In this document: positions 52,063 through 61,290 of the stretch, one piece after another
Layout: each line of letters begins with the position of its first letter
Position numbering within the stretch: the first letter of the stretch is position 1
Assembly (NCBI GenBank): GCA_021732215.1
Contig: JAKFVL010000032.1
Span: 248,001 to 312,000, forward strand
Direction: 5' to 3'
Length of the DNA: 64,000 nucleotides
Origin: Hyphomicrobiales bacterium
Lineage (GTDB): Bacteria; Pseudomonadota; Alphaproteobacteria; Rhizobiales; Xanthobacteraceae
Made by a program: the position numbers and the translations under genes
Notes under the pieces: generated by a model
Told to the model about the DNA's origin: nothing
Seen by the model: only the letters and a program-made list of their open reading frames with translations
The model's database searches: none

Positions 52063-54043
52063 CGGGCTCCTTGCGCAGGCGCCGTTCCACCGGGTCGGCA
52101 GTGTCTTGCCGAGCGTACATCTTGCCAGAGAACCGAGCGCTTTGGGCAAGACCGTGTTCGGTCTTTTCCCAGCGGTAGGGTTCGCTTATGAGCTGATAGA
52201 GCGCCCGCCACGCCGCCAGCGATAGCAGGATCCAGTACACCGGCATCAGCAGCAACACCCAGCTCGCGCGTGGCAATCCGCGGCGTACAAGTCCCGCGAA
52301 TCCGACAGCCGCTGCGGTCACGTAGCCAAGCACGATCGCCAGCAGATGCAGGGTTGCGAAGCGGCCCGACAGGAATTCCGACGGATAGCCGAGCGCGCGA
52401 GTTGAGAGATCAAGCGCGATCGTGCCGATCAGGAACGGGTGCGACAGCGCTGTCAGCACATTGCAGCCGACGATCAGATTGAGGGTGATGAAGCCGCGCG
52501 CGCCGGCGTCCCGCCACAGCTTCGGCGGCGACCGCATATGCACCAGCCAGGTTTGCATCCAGCCTTTCATCCAGCGCGAGCGTTGCCGCAGCCATGGTCC
52601 GATCCGCGCCGGCGCCTCCTCGAATGTCGTCGATGCAAACATCGTCGAGCGATAGCCGAAGCGCGCAAACCGGAAGCCGAGATCGGCGTCCTCTGTGACA
52701 TTGTAGGCATCCCATGCTCCGGCCTCGCGGAGCGTTGTGGTCCGAAAATGGTTGGATGATCCACCGAGCGGAATCGGCAGGTTCAGGTTGGAGAGGCCCT
52801 GCAGGAACACGTCGAACTGGCCGGCATATTCCGCCGTGAACATAAGCGATAACCAGCTGTCCGATGGATTGTCGATGCACAGGCTTGCCTGCGCACAGGC
52901 CAGATCAGGGCCGTGAATGCGAAAGGCATTGAGCGCGGCTCGAAGCTGGCCGGGTTCGGGGCGATCTTCGGCGTCATACACCGCCAGAAACGTTCCCTGC
53001 ACGAATGGCAGCGCAAAGTTCAATGCCTTCGGCTTGGTTTGCGGACCAAAGGCCGGGGCGACGATGGTGCGGATGCGGGGCTTCGCGCCAAGCCGCGCGA
53101 TCGCGGCGCGCGTTTCCAGATCGTTCGGCTCGACGGCAAGAATGATTTCCAGTTTCTCGCGCGGATAGTCGAGCGCATCAAACGCCTCGAGCAGCGGCCC
53201 AACCGACGTCGCCTCCCGATAGAGTGCGACGAGGATAGTGTAGTCCGGCAATTCCGCATCGGTCAGCCGGCGCAATCTCGCTGGCTTCGGCTGTGGCAAG
53301 AGACTTGCTCCCAACCGGAGTGCAGCGAAGGCGAGGAAGCAGATCGTGAGCGTCACGCTGATCGTCTCGGGTGCGACCAGAAACATCGCCAGAAGCGCGG
53401 CGGCGGTGGCGACAGCGTAGACCAGCCTGCGCGCTGGACCGCCCCCGGCCGCTGCCGAGAATGCAGGCCAGCGCCGCCGCAGTCCATCGGTGGCCGCGGT
53501 TGCCATCGGCGCGCTGGCCTGCGTGAGCAGGAGATCGGCGATTTCGGAATTCGCAGCGATCCGGATGCGGTGCGCGTGCTCCGGAAACTGATCGGCAAAT
53601 CGACTGAGCCGTCTCGCGGTGAAGCCGCGCGGCGCAATCACCCATGTCAGCTCGCCGTTTTTCCGCAGCGGCACCACGCCCTGCTGGGCGGCGCGGGGCA
53701 GTTGATCGTCGCGCAGCGGGCAGTCGTTGCGGGAGACAGTCGCGAATGCTTCCCGCTTGACGCCGATCTGTGCCGCGAGCCGGTCGAGATAATCCCTCTC
53801 GTCAACCAGACCATGCCGGATCAGAACGCGATCCGCGCCGATATGGGTCTCGATGCTGCGCGCCTCCGCCCAGGCCAGCAGCTTCGGCGCCAGTACCCCG
53901 CGCAGGCAATCGAGTTCGTTTGCCGGGCCCGGCTCTCGTTCCGCAGGCAGATTGTCGTTGTGGGAGGCCTGATTGCCGTTCTTCCCAGCCAGAAACGCAG
54001 GCAGTGGAGGGCCTTGAACTGTCTCCAGAGCACCCGAGGCCAT
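52046..54043 (-). CDS. Membrane glycosyltransferase family 2 with N-terminal MshEN-like domain
   Basis: A 665-aa protein. Residues about 45-150 resemble the MshEN/GspE N-terminal domain (LIRHGLVDERDYLDRLAAQIG). Two membrane segments (about 205-250) precede the GT2 catalytic part with DAED (357-360), TED (450-452) and QRSRW (487-491), the last typical of processive cellulose-synthase-like enzymes. Several C-terminal membrane segments follow. It probably makes or exports a surface polysaccharide. Related MshEN domains bind c-di-GMP in other proteins, which suggests possible regulation. The ATG at 54043 is preferred; the frame is open further to 54952. Confidence 0.82.
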   Translation of the reverse strand: MASGALETVQGPPLPAFLAGKNGNQASHNDNLPAEREPGPANELDCLRGVLAPKLLAWAEARSIETHIGADRVLIRHGLVDERDYLDRLAAQIGVKREAFATVSRNDCPLRDDQLPRAAQQGVVPLRKNGELTWVIAPRGFTARRLSRFADQFPEHAHRIRIAANSEIADLLLTQASAPMATAATDGLRRRWPAFSAAAGGGPARRLVYAVATAAALLAMFLVAPETISVTLTICFLAFAALRLGASLLPQPKPARLRRLTDAELPDYTILVALYREATSVGPLLEAFDALDYPREKLEIILAVEPNDLETRAAIARLGAKPRIRTIVAPAFGPQTKPKALNFALPFVQGTFLAVYDAEDRPEPGQLRAALNAFRIHGPDLACAQASLCIDNPSDSWLSLMFTAEYAGQFDVFLQGLSNLNLPIPLGGSSNHFRTTTLREAGAWDAYNVTEDADLGFRFARFGYRSTMFASTTFEEAPARIGPWLRQRSRWMKGWMQTWLVHMRSPPKLWRDAGARGFITLNLIVGCNVLTALSHPFLIGTIALDLSTRALGYPSEFLSGRFATLHLLAIVLGYVTAAAVGFAGLVRRGLPRASWVLLLMPVYWILLSLAAWRALYQLISEPYRWEKTEHGLAQSARFSGKMYARQDTADPVERRLRKEPVTDIA

Positions 54044-54127
54044 CGATCCGCCTGATCCGCGCCCGATAACGCCACTCGCGTCTTCCACCGGATGGTCTAT
54101 AAGACCGCCGGTACGGGCTCCGCCAAA

Positions 54128-55039
54128 ATGCAACCAAAGATTGCCGTGTTTTCCAATTACCGAATCTTGCCGTTGGCTGCAGCGTTGATTGCGTGGCTTG
54201 CTGCGGGCGATATCAGGCCCGCTCATGCGCAAAACGCGGCTGCTCCGCTGGCGCCCGCAACCGCCCAGACCGCACCGCAGGCGGTCCCCGGATTCTGGGA
54301 CCCGCGCCGCCGCCCTGACCGGCCGGATCTGACGCGCCTCACCGGAATCCGGTTTCTCACCGAGAGCGACTATCCGCCGTTCAACTACACCGGACCTGAC
54401 GGCAATCTGGCCGGATTCAACGTCGATCTGGCGCGCCTGATTTGCGAAGAGATCAAGGTGACGTGCACCATCCAGATGCGGCGGTTCGAAACGCTGCTGG
54501 ATTCGGTGGCGAGCAATCGCGGTGACGCCATCATCGCCTCGCTGGCGGTGACGCCGCAGCTGCGCGCCAAGGTCGATTTCACCGATCCGTACTATCGTGC
54601 GCCCGCGCGCTTCGTCTCGCGCAAGGATACGGTGATGCCGGAAATTCGGCCTGAGTATCTCGAGGGTAAGAAACTCGGCGCGATCACGGGCTCCGCCCAC
54701 GAAGTCTATCTCAAGGCGTTCTTTACCGACGCGGCGATGACCGGCTATGCGAACGACGAAGCCTTGCGTCAGGCGCTGCGACGGAGTGAGGTCGATTTCA
54801 TTTTCGGCGACGCGATCTCGCTCGCGCTGTGGATCAACGGAACCGACTCGGACAACTGCTGCGCCTTCAGCGGGGGGCCGTTCGTCGAAAGCCGCTACTT
54901 CGGCGAAGGCGTCGGCATCGCGGTTCGCCGTGGCAACGATCTTTTGCGACAAGCACTGAACTGGGCGATGTTCCGGATCTGGGAAAAGGGCCGCTATACA
55001 GACCTGTGGCTGCGCTATTTTTCCGTCAGCCCGTTTTGA
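54128..55039 (+). CDS. Periplasmic solute-binding protein (family 3)
   Basis: A 303-aa transporter substrate-binding-domain protein with a signal peptide ending near AHA (about residue 35), then a typical family 3 start (GIRFLTESDYPPFNYTGPDG). It is usually found with polar amino acid ABC transporters, but no permease or ATPase lies nearby. Divergence from the glycosyltransferase suggests it may serve as a sensor or accessory protein. The ATG at 54128 is preferred to one at 54092. Confidence 0.83.
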   Translation: MQPKIAVFSNYRILPLAAALIAWLAAGDIRPAHAQNAAAPLAPATAQTAPQAVPGFWDPRRRPDRPDLTRLTGIRFLTESDYPPFNYTGPDGNLAGFNVDLARLICEEIKVTCTIQMRRFETLLDSVASNRGDAIIASLAVTPQLRAKVDFTDPYYRAPARFVSRKDTVMPEIRPEYLEGKKLGAITGSAHEVYLKAFFTDAAMTGYANDEALRQALRRSEVDFIFGDAISLALWINGTDSDNCCAFSGGPFVESRYFGEGVGIAVRRGNDLLRQALNWAMFRIWEKGRYTDLWLRYFSVSPF

Positions 55040-55118
55040 TGCAGTGAAGTTTCGGGGGTGATTGCTTCATCGCTAACGCTCCTCTGACAGTCCATATTTC
55101 CAGACGTTGATAACGATC

Positions 55119-55772
55119 ATGCGCGTGTCGTCGAGGACGAAAAGGGCTCTTGCAGCGTTGCTGGCCGCCATGGGCTGGTTTGCGCTCGCGATGCAGTTTG
55201 CGCTGCTGCTGCAGGCCGCGCCTGAAGGGCAGGGCACGCTCGAATCCACGATCCGCTTTTTCTCGTACTTCACGATCCAGATGAACATCCTTGCCGCGCT
55301 GGTGGTATCGGCCTTCGCCATGAAGGCGCGGCACGACGAATGGCTGGTGCATCCGTTTGTCCGCTCCGCGATCGCGGCCTATATCGCGGTGGTTGCGGTC
55401 GTCTATCATACGGTGCTGGCGAAGCTCTGGGCGCCGCAGGGCACACAATATATTGTCGATCTGTTGCTTCACACGGTGATGCCGCTCGGGTATCTCGTGT
55501 TCTGGTGCGTCTGCGTGCGCAAGACGGGGTTGCGCTGGTATGATCCGCTGCTGTGGCTGATCTATCCCGCGGCCTATCTGCTGGCGGTTCTGGTGCGCGG
55601 CAAATGGTCGGGATTTTATCCTTATCCGTTCGTCGATGCGGGCGCTTTGGGATATGCCAAGGTCGCGGTATATGCGGTCCATGTGCTGGTGTTGTTCCTG
55701 ATTGCAGGCGCGATCATTGTTGTTGCAGGGCGCGTGATGGCGCGCTTCGCGGAGAATGCGGATGCTGGATGA
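55119..55772 (+). CDS. Pr6Pr family membrane protein
   Basis: A 217-aa integral membrane protein with six hydrophobic segments and the family pattern [24 protein letters not shown] and the [14 protein letters not shown] segment. Its function is unknown. It overlaps the lysine-tRNA ligase start by 11 bp. Confidence 0.85.
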   Translation: MRVSSRTKRALAALLAAMGWFALAMQFALLLQAAPEGQGTLESTIRFFSYFTIQMNILAALVVSAFAMKARHDEWLVHPFVRSAIAAYIAVVAVVYHTVLAKLWAPQGTQYIVDLLLHTVMPLGYLVFWCVCVRKTGLRWYDPLLWLIYPAAYLLAVLVRGKWSGFYPYPFVDAGALGYAKVAVYAVHVLVLFLIAGAIIVVAGRVMARFAENADAG

Positions 55773-57399
55773 AGTCTCGGTGCCCGATCTGAAGGCGCTC
55801 GCGGAACAGTCGAATGCCTGGCCGTTCGAGCAGGCCAAGGCGATCGTCGCGCGCCTGAAGAAGCATCCCAAGGACGAGGTGCTGTTCGAGACCGGCTACG
55901 GCCCGTCGGGCCTGCCGCACATCGGCACCTTCGGCGAGGTCGCGCGCACCACCATGGTGCGTTACGCATTTCGCGTGCTGACCGAAGACAAGATCAAGAC
56001 GAAACTGCTCGCGTTCTCCGACGACATGGATGGCCTGCGCAAGGTGCCGGACAACGTGCCGAACAAGGAGATGCTGACCAAGGATCTGGGTAAGCCGCTG
56101 ACCAGGGTCGCCGATCCGTTCGGCACCCATCCGAGTTTCGGCGAGCACAACAATGCGCGGCTGCGCGCGTTTCTCGATACGTTCGGCTTCGATTACGAAT
56201 TCGCGAGCTCGACCGAATACTATAAGTCGGGCCGCTTCGACGCGACGCTGCTCAAGATGCTGGAGCGTTTCGACGCGGTGATGGCGATCATGCTGCCGAG
56301 CCTGCGTGAGGAACGCGCGGCGAGCTATTCGCCGTTCCTGCCGATCTGTCCGCGCACCGGCATTGTGCTGCAGGTGCCGATCACGGCGCACGATGTGAAG
56401 GCCGGCACCGTGTCTTACGAAGACCCCGAGACCAGGGAGCCGGTCACGCTCCCGGTTACCGGCGGCCATTGCAAGCTGCAATGGAAGCCGGACTGGGCGA
56501 TGCGCTGGGTCGCGCTTGGCGTCGATTACGAAATGGCCGGCAAGGATCTGATCGATTCGGTGAAGCTGTCGGGCAAGATTTGCTCGGCGCTCGGCGGCAC
56601 GCCGCCTGAAGGCTTCAACTACGAACTGTTCCTCGATGACAAAGGCCAGAAGATTTCCAAGTCGAAGGGCAACGGTCTCACGATCGACGAGTGGCTGCGC
56701 TACGCCTCGCCGGAATCGTTGTCGCTGTTCATGTATCGCGAACCGAAGGCGGCGAAGCGGCTCCACTTCGATGTGATCCCGCGCAACGTCGACGACTATC
56801 AGCAGTTCATCGACGGCTATCCGCGGCAGGATATGAAGCAGCGGCTCGCCAATCCGGTGTGGCATATCCATTCCGGCAAGCCGCTGCAGGCGGACATGCC
56901 GGTGACGTTCCAGCTTCTCTTGACGCTGGTGTCGTCGTCGAACGCCGAGAACGCCGCGACGCTGTGGGGCTTTATCGGCCGCTATCGTCCGGGCGTGACG
57001 CCGCAGACCCATCCGAAGCTCGATGCGATGGTCGGCTATGCGATCAACTATTACCGCGATTTCGTCGCGCCAACGAAAAAATTCCGGGAAGCGACCGACG
57101 TCGAACGCGCGGCCCTGCAGGATTTGCGCGACGCGCTGGCGAACCTGCCGAAGGATGCGACCGCCGAGGACATCCAGAACGCGGTCTACGAGATCGGCCG
57201 CCGCGAGCCGTTCCTCGATCACAAGAAACCGGCGAAAGATGGCCGGCCGGGCGTGTCGCTCGAGTGGTTCAACATGCTCTATCAGGTGCTGCTCGGACAG
57301 GAGAAGGGGCCGCGCTTTGGCTCTTTCGTCGCGGTCTATGGCGTGAACAACGCGATCGCGATGATCGACGGCGCATTGGCGCGGAGTGCTGCGGCTTGA
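55762..57399 (+). CDS. lysK: Class I lysine-tRNA ligase
   Basis: A 545-aa class I aminoacyl-tRNA synthetase. The HIGH-like motif is PHIG (52-55) and the KMSKS-like motif KISKSKGNG lies near 297. It attaches lysine to tRNA-Lys. Most bacteria use class II LysS, whereas many alphaproteobacteria use this archaeal-type enzyme. The ATG at 55762 has GGAG seven bases upstream; 55756 is also an ATG but too close to that site. Confidence 0.95.
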   Translation: MLDEVSVPDLKALAEQSNAWPFEQAKAIVARLKKHPKDEVLFETGYGPSGLPHIGTFGEVARTTMVRYAFRVLTEDKIKTKLLAFSDDMDGLRKVPDNVPNKEMLTKDLGKPLTRVADPFGTHPSFGEHNNARLRAFLDTFGFDYEFASSTEYYKSGRFDATLLKMLERFDAVMAIMLPSLREERAASYSPFLPICPRTGIVLQVPITAHDVKAGTVSYEDPETREPVTLPVTGGHCKLQWKPDWAMRWVALGVDYEMAGKDLIDSVKLSGKICSALGGTPPEGFNYELFLDDKGQKISKSKGNGLTIDEWLRYASPESLSLFMYREPKAAKRLHFDVIPRNVDDYQQFIDGYPRQDMKQRLANPVWHIHSGKPLQADMPVTFQLLLTLVSSSNAENAATLWGFIGRYRPGVTPQTHPKLDAMVGYAINYYRDFVAPTKKFREATDVERAALQDLRDALANLPKDATAEDIQNAVYEIGRREPFLDHKKPAKDGRPGVSLEWFNMLYQVLLGQEKGPRFGSFVAVYGVNNAIAMIDGALARSAAA

Positions 57400-57404
57400 A
57401 TCTC

Positions 57405-57486
57405 GCGTCATTGCGAGCGAAGCGAAGCAATCCAGCTAGAGCCCGTAACGTGGATTGCTTCGTCGCTGACGCTCCTCGCAATGACG
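57405..57486. repeat. CGTCATTGCG inverted intergenic repeat
   Basis: CGTCATTGCGAGCGAAGCG at the left and CTCCTCGCAATGACG at the right, with GAAGCAATCC and GGATTGCTTC within. It is related to the element at 28955 and lies between the convergent lysK and S24 repressor genes. Confidence 0.78.
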
Positions 57487-57496
57487 GTAAGGTTGA

Positions 57497-58129
57497 CTAC
57501 TGGCTCGCCCAGATGATCCGCGCAATCCATTCGACGTCACGCGCGTCGAGGATGCGTTCCCTGTGCGACGGATTGAGCGACGCCAGTTCGATCACCTTCT
57601 GGGTGCGGCGGCGCAATTCCTTGACCATTACTTCGCCGTTCGTGGTTTTCACCACCACGCGGTCGCCCTTGCGGATCGGCGCGCCCGGCGAGACCACGAT
57701 CACATCGCCATCGCGATAGGCGGGCTTCATCGAGTCGCCGGAAATTTCCAGCGCGTAAGCGTGCTCGTCGGTTACGGTGGGCGAGGGGACTTCCTCCCAG
57801 CCCTTGCCGACCGGAAAGCCGCCGTCGTCGAAATAGCCGCCGGCGCCTGCTTCGGCAAAGCCGAGCAGCGGCACGGTGGACATGCTGCGCGCGGTATCGT
57901 GGATCAGTTGCACGAAGGTATCGACCGTGGTGTTGGTCGCGGCCAGCGACTTTGCCACCGACTCGGTTGAGGGCCAGCGCTCGCGGCCGTCGTTGGTGAC
58001 GCGCTTCGATTTGTTGAACGTGGTCGGATCGAGGCCAGCGCTTTTGGCCAGCCCCGAGGGCGAGAGCCCGGAACGGGCGGCAAGGCGATCGAGCGCCGCC
58101 CAGATTTGATCGTGTGTCAGCATGGCCAT
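57497..58129 (-). CDS. S24 peptidase-family (LexA/CI-like) transcription regulator
   Basis: A 210-aa protein with an N-terminal helix-turn-helix (SGLSPSGLAKSAGLDPTTFNKS) and a C-terminal S24 peptidase domain with the catalytic S133 (GDSM) and K161 (VVVKTTNGE). Two Ala-Gly bonds (94-95 and 96-97, EAGAGG) lie where self-cleavage sites occur in this family. No phage genes surround it, so it is probably a chromosomal stress regulator. Starts at 58129 or 58123 are possible. Confidence 0.85.
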   Translation of the reverse strand: MAMLTHDQIWAALDRLAARSGLSPSGLAKSAGLDPTTFNKSKRVTNDGRERWPSTESVAKSLAATNTTVDTFVQLIHDTARSMSTVPLLGFAEAGAGGYFDDGGFPVGKGWEEVPSPTVTDEHAYALEISGDSMKPAYRDGDVIVVSPGAPIRKGDRVVVKTTNGEVMVKELRRRTQKVIELASLNPSHRERILDARDVEWIARIIWASQ

Positions 58130-58353
58130 GTGTGTGTCTTCTGCATGTTGCCGCGTTCTCCAGCGGGCGAGCGGTATCGAGATGATTCTAGGAATTATTA
58201 CCTTGAAGTGATTTGCTTCGCAATCGGCTGTGTGACGCAAAATCGAGTGGAAAAGCCGGGCTTGAATCGCCGCGCGCTGGCCGATACGGTCTTTCGTCGC
58301 ATTGAACAATCCAGAAATCATTAGAAAAACCAACGACAAGCCGGGATTCGCGC

Positions 58354-58698
58354 GTGCCGACGATTTACAAGATTTGCCCGGCCCCCGCCTGGCGCGAAGC
58401 CGAGCGGCAGGGGGCCTATCGCGGCAGCCCGGATGATATGCGGGATGGCTTCATCCATTTCTCCACAGCGGCGCAGGTGCCGGGGACGGCGGCGAAGCAC
58501 TTTGCCGGGCAACGCGGACTGTTTCTGATTGCAGTGGATGCGGACGCGCTCGGCGATGCGCTGAAATGGGAGCCGTCGCGCGGCGGCGATCTGTTTCCGC
58601 ATCTCTATGGCGAACTCGATCTCGGCGCGGTGACGAGGGTAATGGACATGCGGCTGCGCTCGGATGGTACACACGAGATTCCGGAACTCGAAAAATGA
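58354..58698 (+). CDS. DUF952 domain protein
   Basis: A 114-aa protein matching the whole DUF952 family (IYKICPAPAWREAERQGAYRGS, DGFIHFSTAAQVPGT, GGDLFPHLYGEL). Function unknown, possibly a glutathione-S-transferase-like or nucleotide-related fold. It starts with GTG at 58354 and overlaps pyrD by 4 bp, so the two are coupled. Confidence 0.85.
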   Translation: MPTIYKICPAPAWREAERQGAYRGSPDDMRDGFIHFSTAAQVPGTAAKHFAGQRGLFLIAVDADALGDALKWEPSRGGDLFPHLYGELDLGAVTRVMDMRLRSDGTHEIPELEK

Positions 58699-59786
58699 TC
58701 CGCGCTTTTGACGCCCTGTCGCTGCCGTTCGCGCGGCTGCTCGATCCGGAAGATGCACATCGGCTTGCGATTCGGGGTCTGCGATTGCTGCCGCTTGCAA
58801 AGCCGCGCCCCGACGATCCGCGCCTTGCGGTGCGCGCGTTCGGTCTCAACTTTCCCAATCCGGTAGGCATGGCGGCGGGTTTCGACAAGAACGCCGAAGT
58901 GCCGGATGCGCTGCTGCGGCTCGGCTTCGGCTTTGTCGAGATCGGATCGGTGACACCACAGCCACAAGCGGGCAATCCTCGCCCGCGGCTGTTTCGGTTG
59001 CTTGAAGACAGCGCGGTGGTGAACCGCATGGGCTTCAACAATGACGGCGGCGACGCCGTGCTGCGGCGGCTCGCGTCACGCGCGCGCAATGGCGGCATCG
59101 TCGGCGTCAACGTTGGTGCCAACAAGGATGCGCCGGATCGCGTCGCGGATTATGTGAAGCTGATCGAGACTTTTGCGCCGGTGGCAAGTTACTTCACCGT
59201 CAACGTGTCGTCGCCGAATACGCCGGGCTTGCGCAATTTGCAGCAGGCCGCCGCACTCGACGACCTTCTGGCAAAAGTGATCGATGCGCGCGAGCGCGTG
59301 CGCAAGAGTGCCGGCGACTCGCCGGTGCTGTTGAAGATTGCGCCCGACCTGACGCTGCCGGAGCTGGATGACGTGGTGCATATCGCGCGTTCGCGCCGGG
59401 TCGATGGCATGATCGTCGCCAATACCACGATCTCACGGCCGAAGCGATTGCAGGACCGCCGCAAGGCCGAGCAGGGCGGTCTGTCGGGACGTCCGCTGTT
59501 TCGACTGTCGACGCGCATGGTCGCAGAGACCTATGTGCGCGCGGAGGGTGCGTTTCCGCTGATCGGCGTTGGCGGGATCGACTCGGGCGGCGCGGCGCTG
59601 ACAAAAATCCGCGCCGGCGCGACGCTGATCCAGCTCTACAGCCCGTTGATCTACAAGGGGCTGTCGCTGGTCGGCGACATCAAGGCCGATCTGATCTCGA
59701 CGCTTCGCCGCACCAGCCGCGATTCGCTCAGCGAAATCGTCGGCGCGGATGCCGCCGCGATCACCGCGGAAGACTGGCCGGATTAG
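58695..59786 (+). CDS. pyrD: Class 2 dihydroorotate dehydrogenase (quinone)
   Basis: A 363-aa FMN enzyme of pyrimidine synthesis that oxidises dihydroorotate with quinone at the membrane. The N-terminal helices typical of class 2 are present, with MAAGFDKNAEVP, NRMGFNNDG, the catalytic-serine motif NVSSPNTPG and GVGGIDSG. Its ATG overlaps the DUF952 stop; a longer frame from 58566 is rejected. Confidence 0.95.
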   Translation: MIRAFDALSLPFARLLDPEDAHRLAIRGLRLLPLAKPRPDDPRLAVRAFGLNFPNPVGMAAGFDKNAEVPDALLRLGFGFVEIGSVTPQPQAGNPRPRLFRLLEDSAVVNRMGFNNDGGDAVLRRLASRARNGGIVGVNVGANKDAPDRVADYVKLIETFAPVASYFTVNVSSPNTPGLRNLQQAAALDDLLAKVIDARERVRKSAGDSPVLLKIAPDLTLPELDDVVHIARSRRVDGMIVANTTISRPKRLQDRRKAEQGGLSGRPLFRLSTRMVAETYVRAEGAFPLIGVGGIDSGGAALTKIRAGATLIQLYSPLIYKGLSLVGDIKADLISTLRRTSRDSLSEIVGADAAAITAEDWPD

Positions 59787-59787
59787 G

Positions 59788-59831
59788 GCATGATCCCGAA
59801 AAGTGGAAACGGTTTTCGGATGAGATCATGC
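59788..59831. repeat. Palindromic repeat (ACCGGTTTT-core family)
   Basis: GCATGATCCCGAAAAGTGG, AAACGGTTTTCGG and GATCATGC. It starts one base after the pyrD stop; the stop TAG here is outside the repeat. Confidence 0.85.
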
Positions 59832-59889
59832 GCAGACAGGAAGAAAGCGACGGGTCTGATTCAAAGAAGTTGAACCAGACCCTAAGATT

Positions 59890-60198
59890 TTAGCGTCGCG
59901 GCGCGCTCACGATCCGCGTGATCAGCCAGATCGGGACGACGATCACCGCGCCGAGCAGGAAATAGCGCCACAGCCAGTTGATGGTGTCGAAGCCGAACTC
60001 CCAGATCCGCTCGAACAGCAGGCGGATGCTGCGCACGATATTCCAGGGATCGAAGCCGATCGCGGCCAGCACCACGCCGACCAGAATCGACAACAACACG
60101 AGGCGCAGGAAGACGCCAAGCGGCGAGCCGCCGAGAAAACGCGACAGGTTGTCCGACGCGGCCGGCTGGTTCTCGATCGGCCTGTTCTCGGTCTGCAT
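59890..60198 (-). CDS. DUF6460 small membrane protein
   Basis: A 102-aa protein with a polar N-terminus and two hydrophobic segments (about 25-47 and 70-95), including WNIVRSIRLLFERIWEFG and INWLWRYFLLGAVIVV. It matches a small conserved family of unknown function in this group. GGAG lies seven bases before the ATG at 60198. Confidence 0.78.
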   Translation of the reverse strand: MQTENRPIENQPAASDNLSRFLGGSPLGVFLRLVLLSILVGVVLAAIGFDPWNIVRSIRLLFERIWEFGFDTINWLWRYFLLGAVIVVPIWLITRIVSAPRR

Positions 60199-60367
60199 CT
60201 CGGTCTCCTGTTTGTCCGGCGGTCCCGGCACGGCTGTGCAAGTGGTGCGCGCCAGACCTTTGTCAAGCATGGAGACAAAGTTTATCGGATTTGCGGCGGT
60301 TTTGCATTTCCTAAACGCGCTGTAATGTGCCCGCCAACCAGAAGAAAGTGCGAGGAATCAACGGCGC

Positions 60368-61288
60368 ATGAATGCTGCCCAAACCGACTCTCCTGTTGCT
60401 GTCATCGGGCTGGGCTCGATGGGTTATGGCATGGCGGTGTCGCTGCGGCGCGCCGGTCTCGCCGTTTCCGCCTTCGATGTGCGGTCTGATGTTGCGGCCA
60501 GGTTCGCCGGCGAACACGGCGGACGCGCCTGTAACTCGATCAAGGATGCGGCGGCGAATGCCGGAATTGCGGTCATCGTCGTGGTCAATGCCGATCAGAC
60601 CGAGGACGTATTGCTTGGCTCGGGTGGCCTTGCCGATGCGCTGTCGAAGGGTGCGGTGGTGATGTCGTGCGCCACGATGGACCCTGAGCGCGCGCGGCGG
60701 CTCGCGAAAGCTGTCGAGGCAAAAGGTCTTCATTATCTGGATTCGCCGATCAGCGGCGGCGCGCAGCGGGCGTCGGAAGGCGCGTTGACGATTCTGGCGT
60801 CCGGCTCGCCGGATGCAATGGCGAAGGCCGAACCCGCGCTCGCCGCAATGGCGGCGAAAGTCTATCGCCTCGGCGACGAGGCCGGGATCGGCGCGTCGTT
60901 CAAGATGGTGAACCAGTTGCTTGCGGGCGTGCACATCGCCGCCGCCAGCGAGGCGCTGGTTTTCGCCAAACGTCTCGGCCTCGATATCGCAAAAGTCTAC
61001 GAGGTCATCACGGCGTCCGCGGGAAATTCGTGGATGTTCGAGAACCGCATGCCGCATGTGCTGGATGGCGACTATGCCCCGCGCAGCGCGGTTGAAATCT
61101 TCGTCAAGGACCTCGGAATCATCAGCGATATGTCGCGCGGCACGAAATTTCCCGCGCCTGTCGCGTCGGCCGCGTTGCAGATGTTTCTGATGACCGCCGC
61201 CGCCGGGATGGGCAAGGACGACGATGCATCCGTCGCGCGTCTCTATGCGCAAGTCACCGGCGTTGAACTCCCCGCACCGAAAGTCTGA
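60368..61288 (+). CDS. ltnD: L-threonate dehydrogenase-like 3-hydroxyacid dehydrogenase
   Basis: A 306-aa beta-hydroxyacid dehydrogenase with the Rossmann motif GLGSMG (14-19), the family motif DSPISGGAQRASEG near 125-138, and the catalytic lysine in FKMVNQLL. Together with the three genes after it, it fits L-threonate dehydrogenase, which makes 2-oxo-tetronate. Other members act on 3-hydroxyisobutyrate or tartronate semialdehyde, so the assignment rests on context. Confidence 0.85.
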   Translation: MNAAQTDSPVAVIGLGSMGYGMAVSLRRAGLAVSAFDVRSDVAARFAGEHGGRACNSIKDAAANAGIAVIVVVNADQTEDVLLGSGGLADALSKGAVVMSCATMDPERARRLAKAVEAKGLHYLDSPISGGAQRASEGALTILASGSPDAMAKAEPALAAMAAKVYRLGDEAGIGASFKMVNQLLAGVHIAAASEALVFAKRLGLDIAKVYEVITASAGNSWMFENRMPHVLDGDYAPRSAVEIFVKDLGIISDMSRGTKFPAPVASAALQMFLMTAAAGMGKDDDASVARLYAQVTGVELPAPKV

Positions 61289-61290
61289 AA

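Noticed and set aside
54044..54952. Upstream extension of the glycosyltransferase frame
   Set aside because: It is antisense to the periplasmic binding protein gene and resembles no domain.
57497..58129. Prophage, suggested by the CI/LexA-like repressor
   Set aside because: No integrase, structural or lysis genes are nearby; neighbours are lysK, DUF952 and pyrD.
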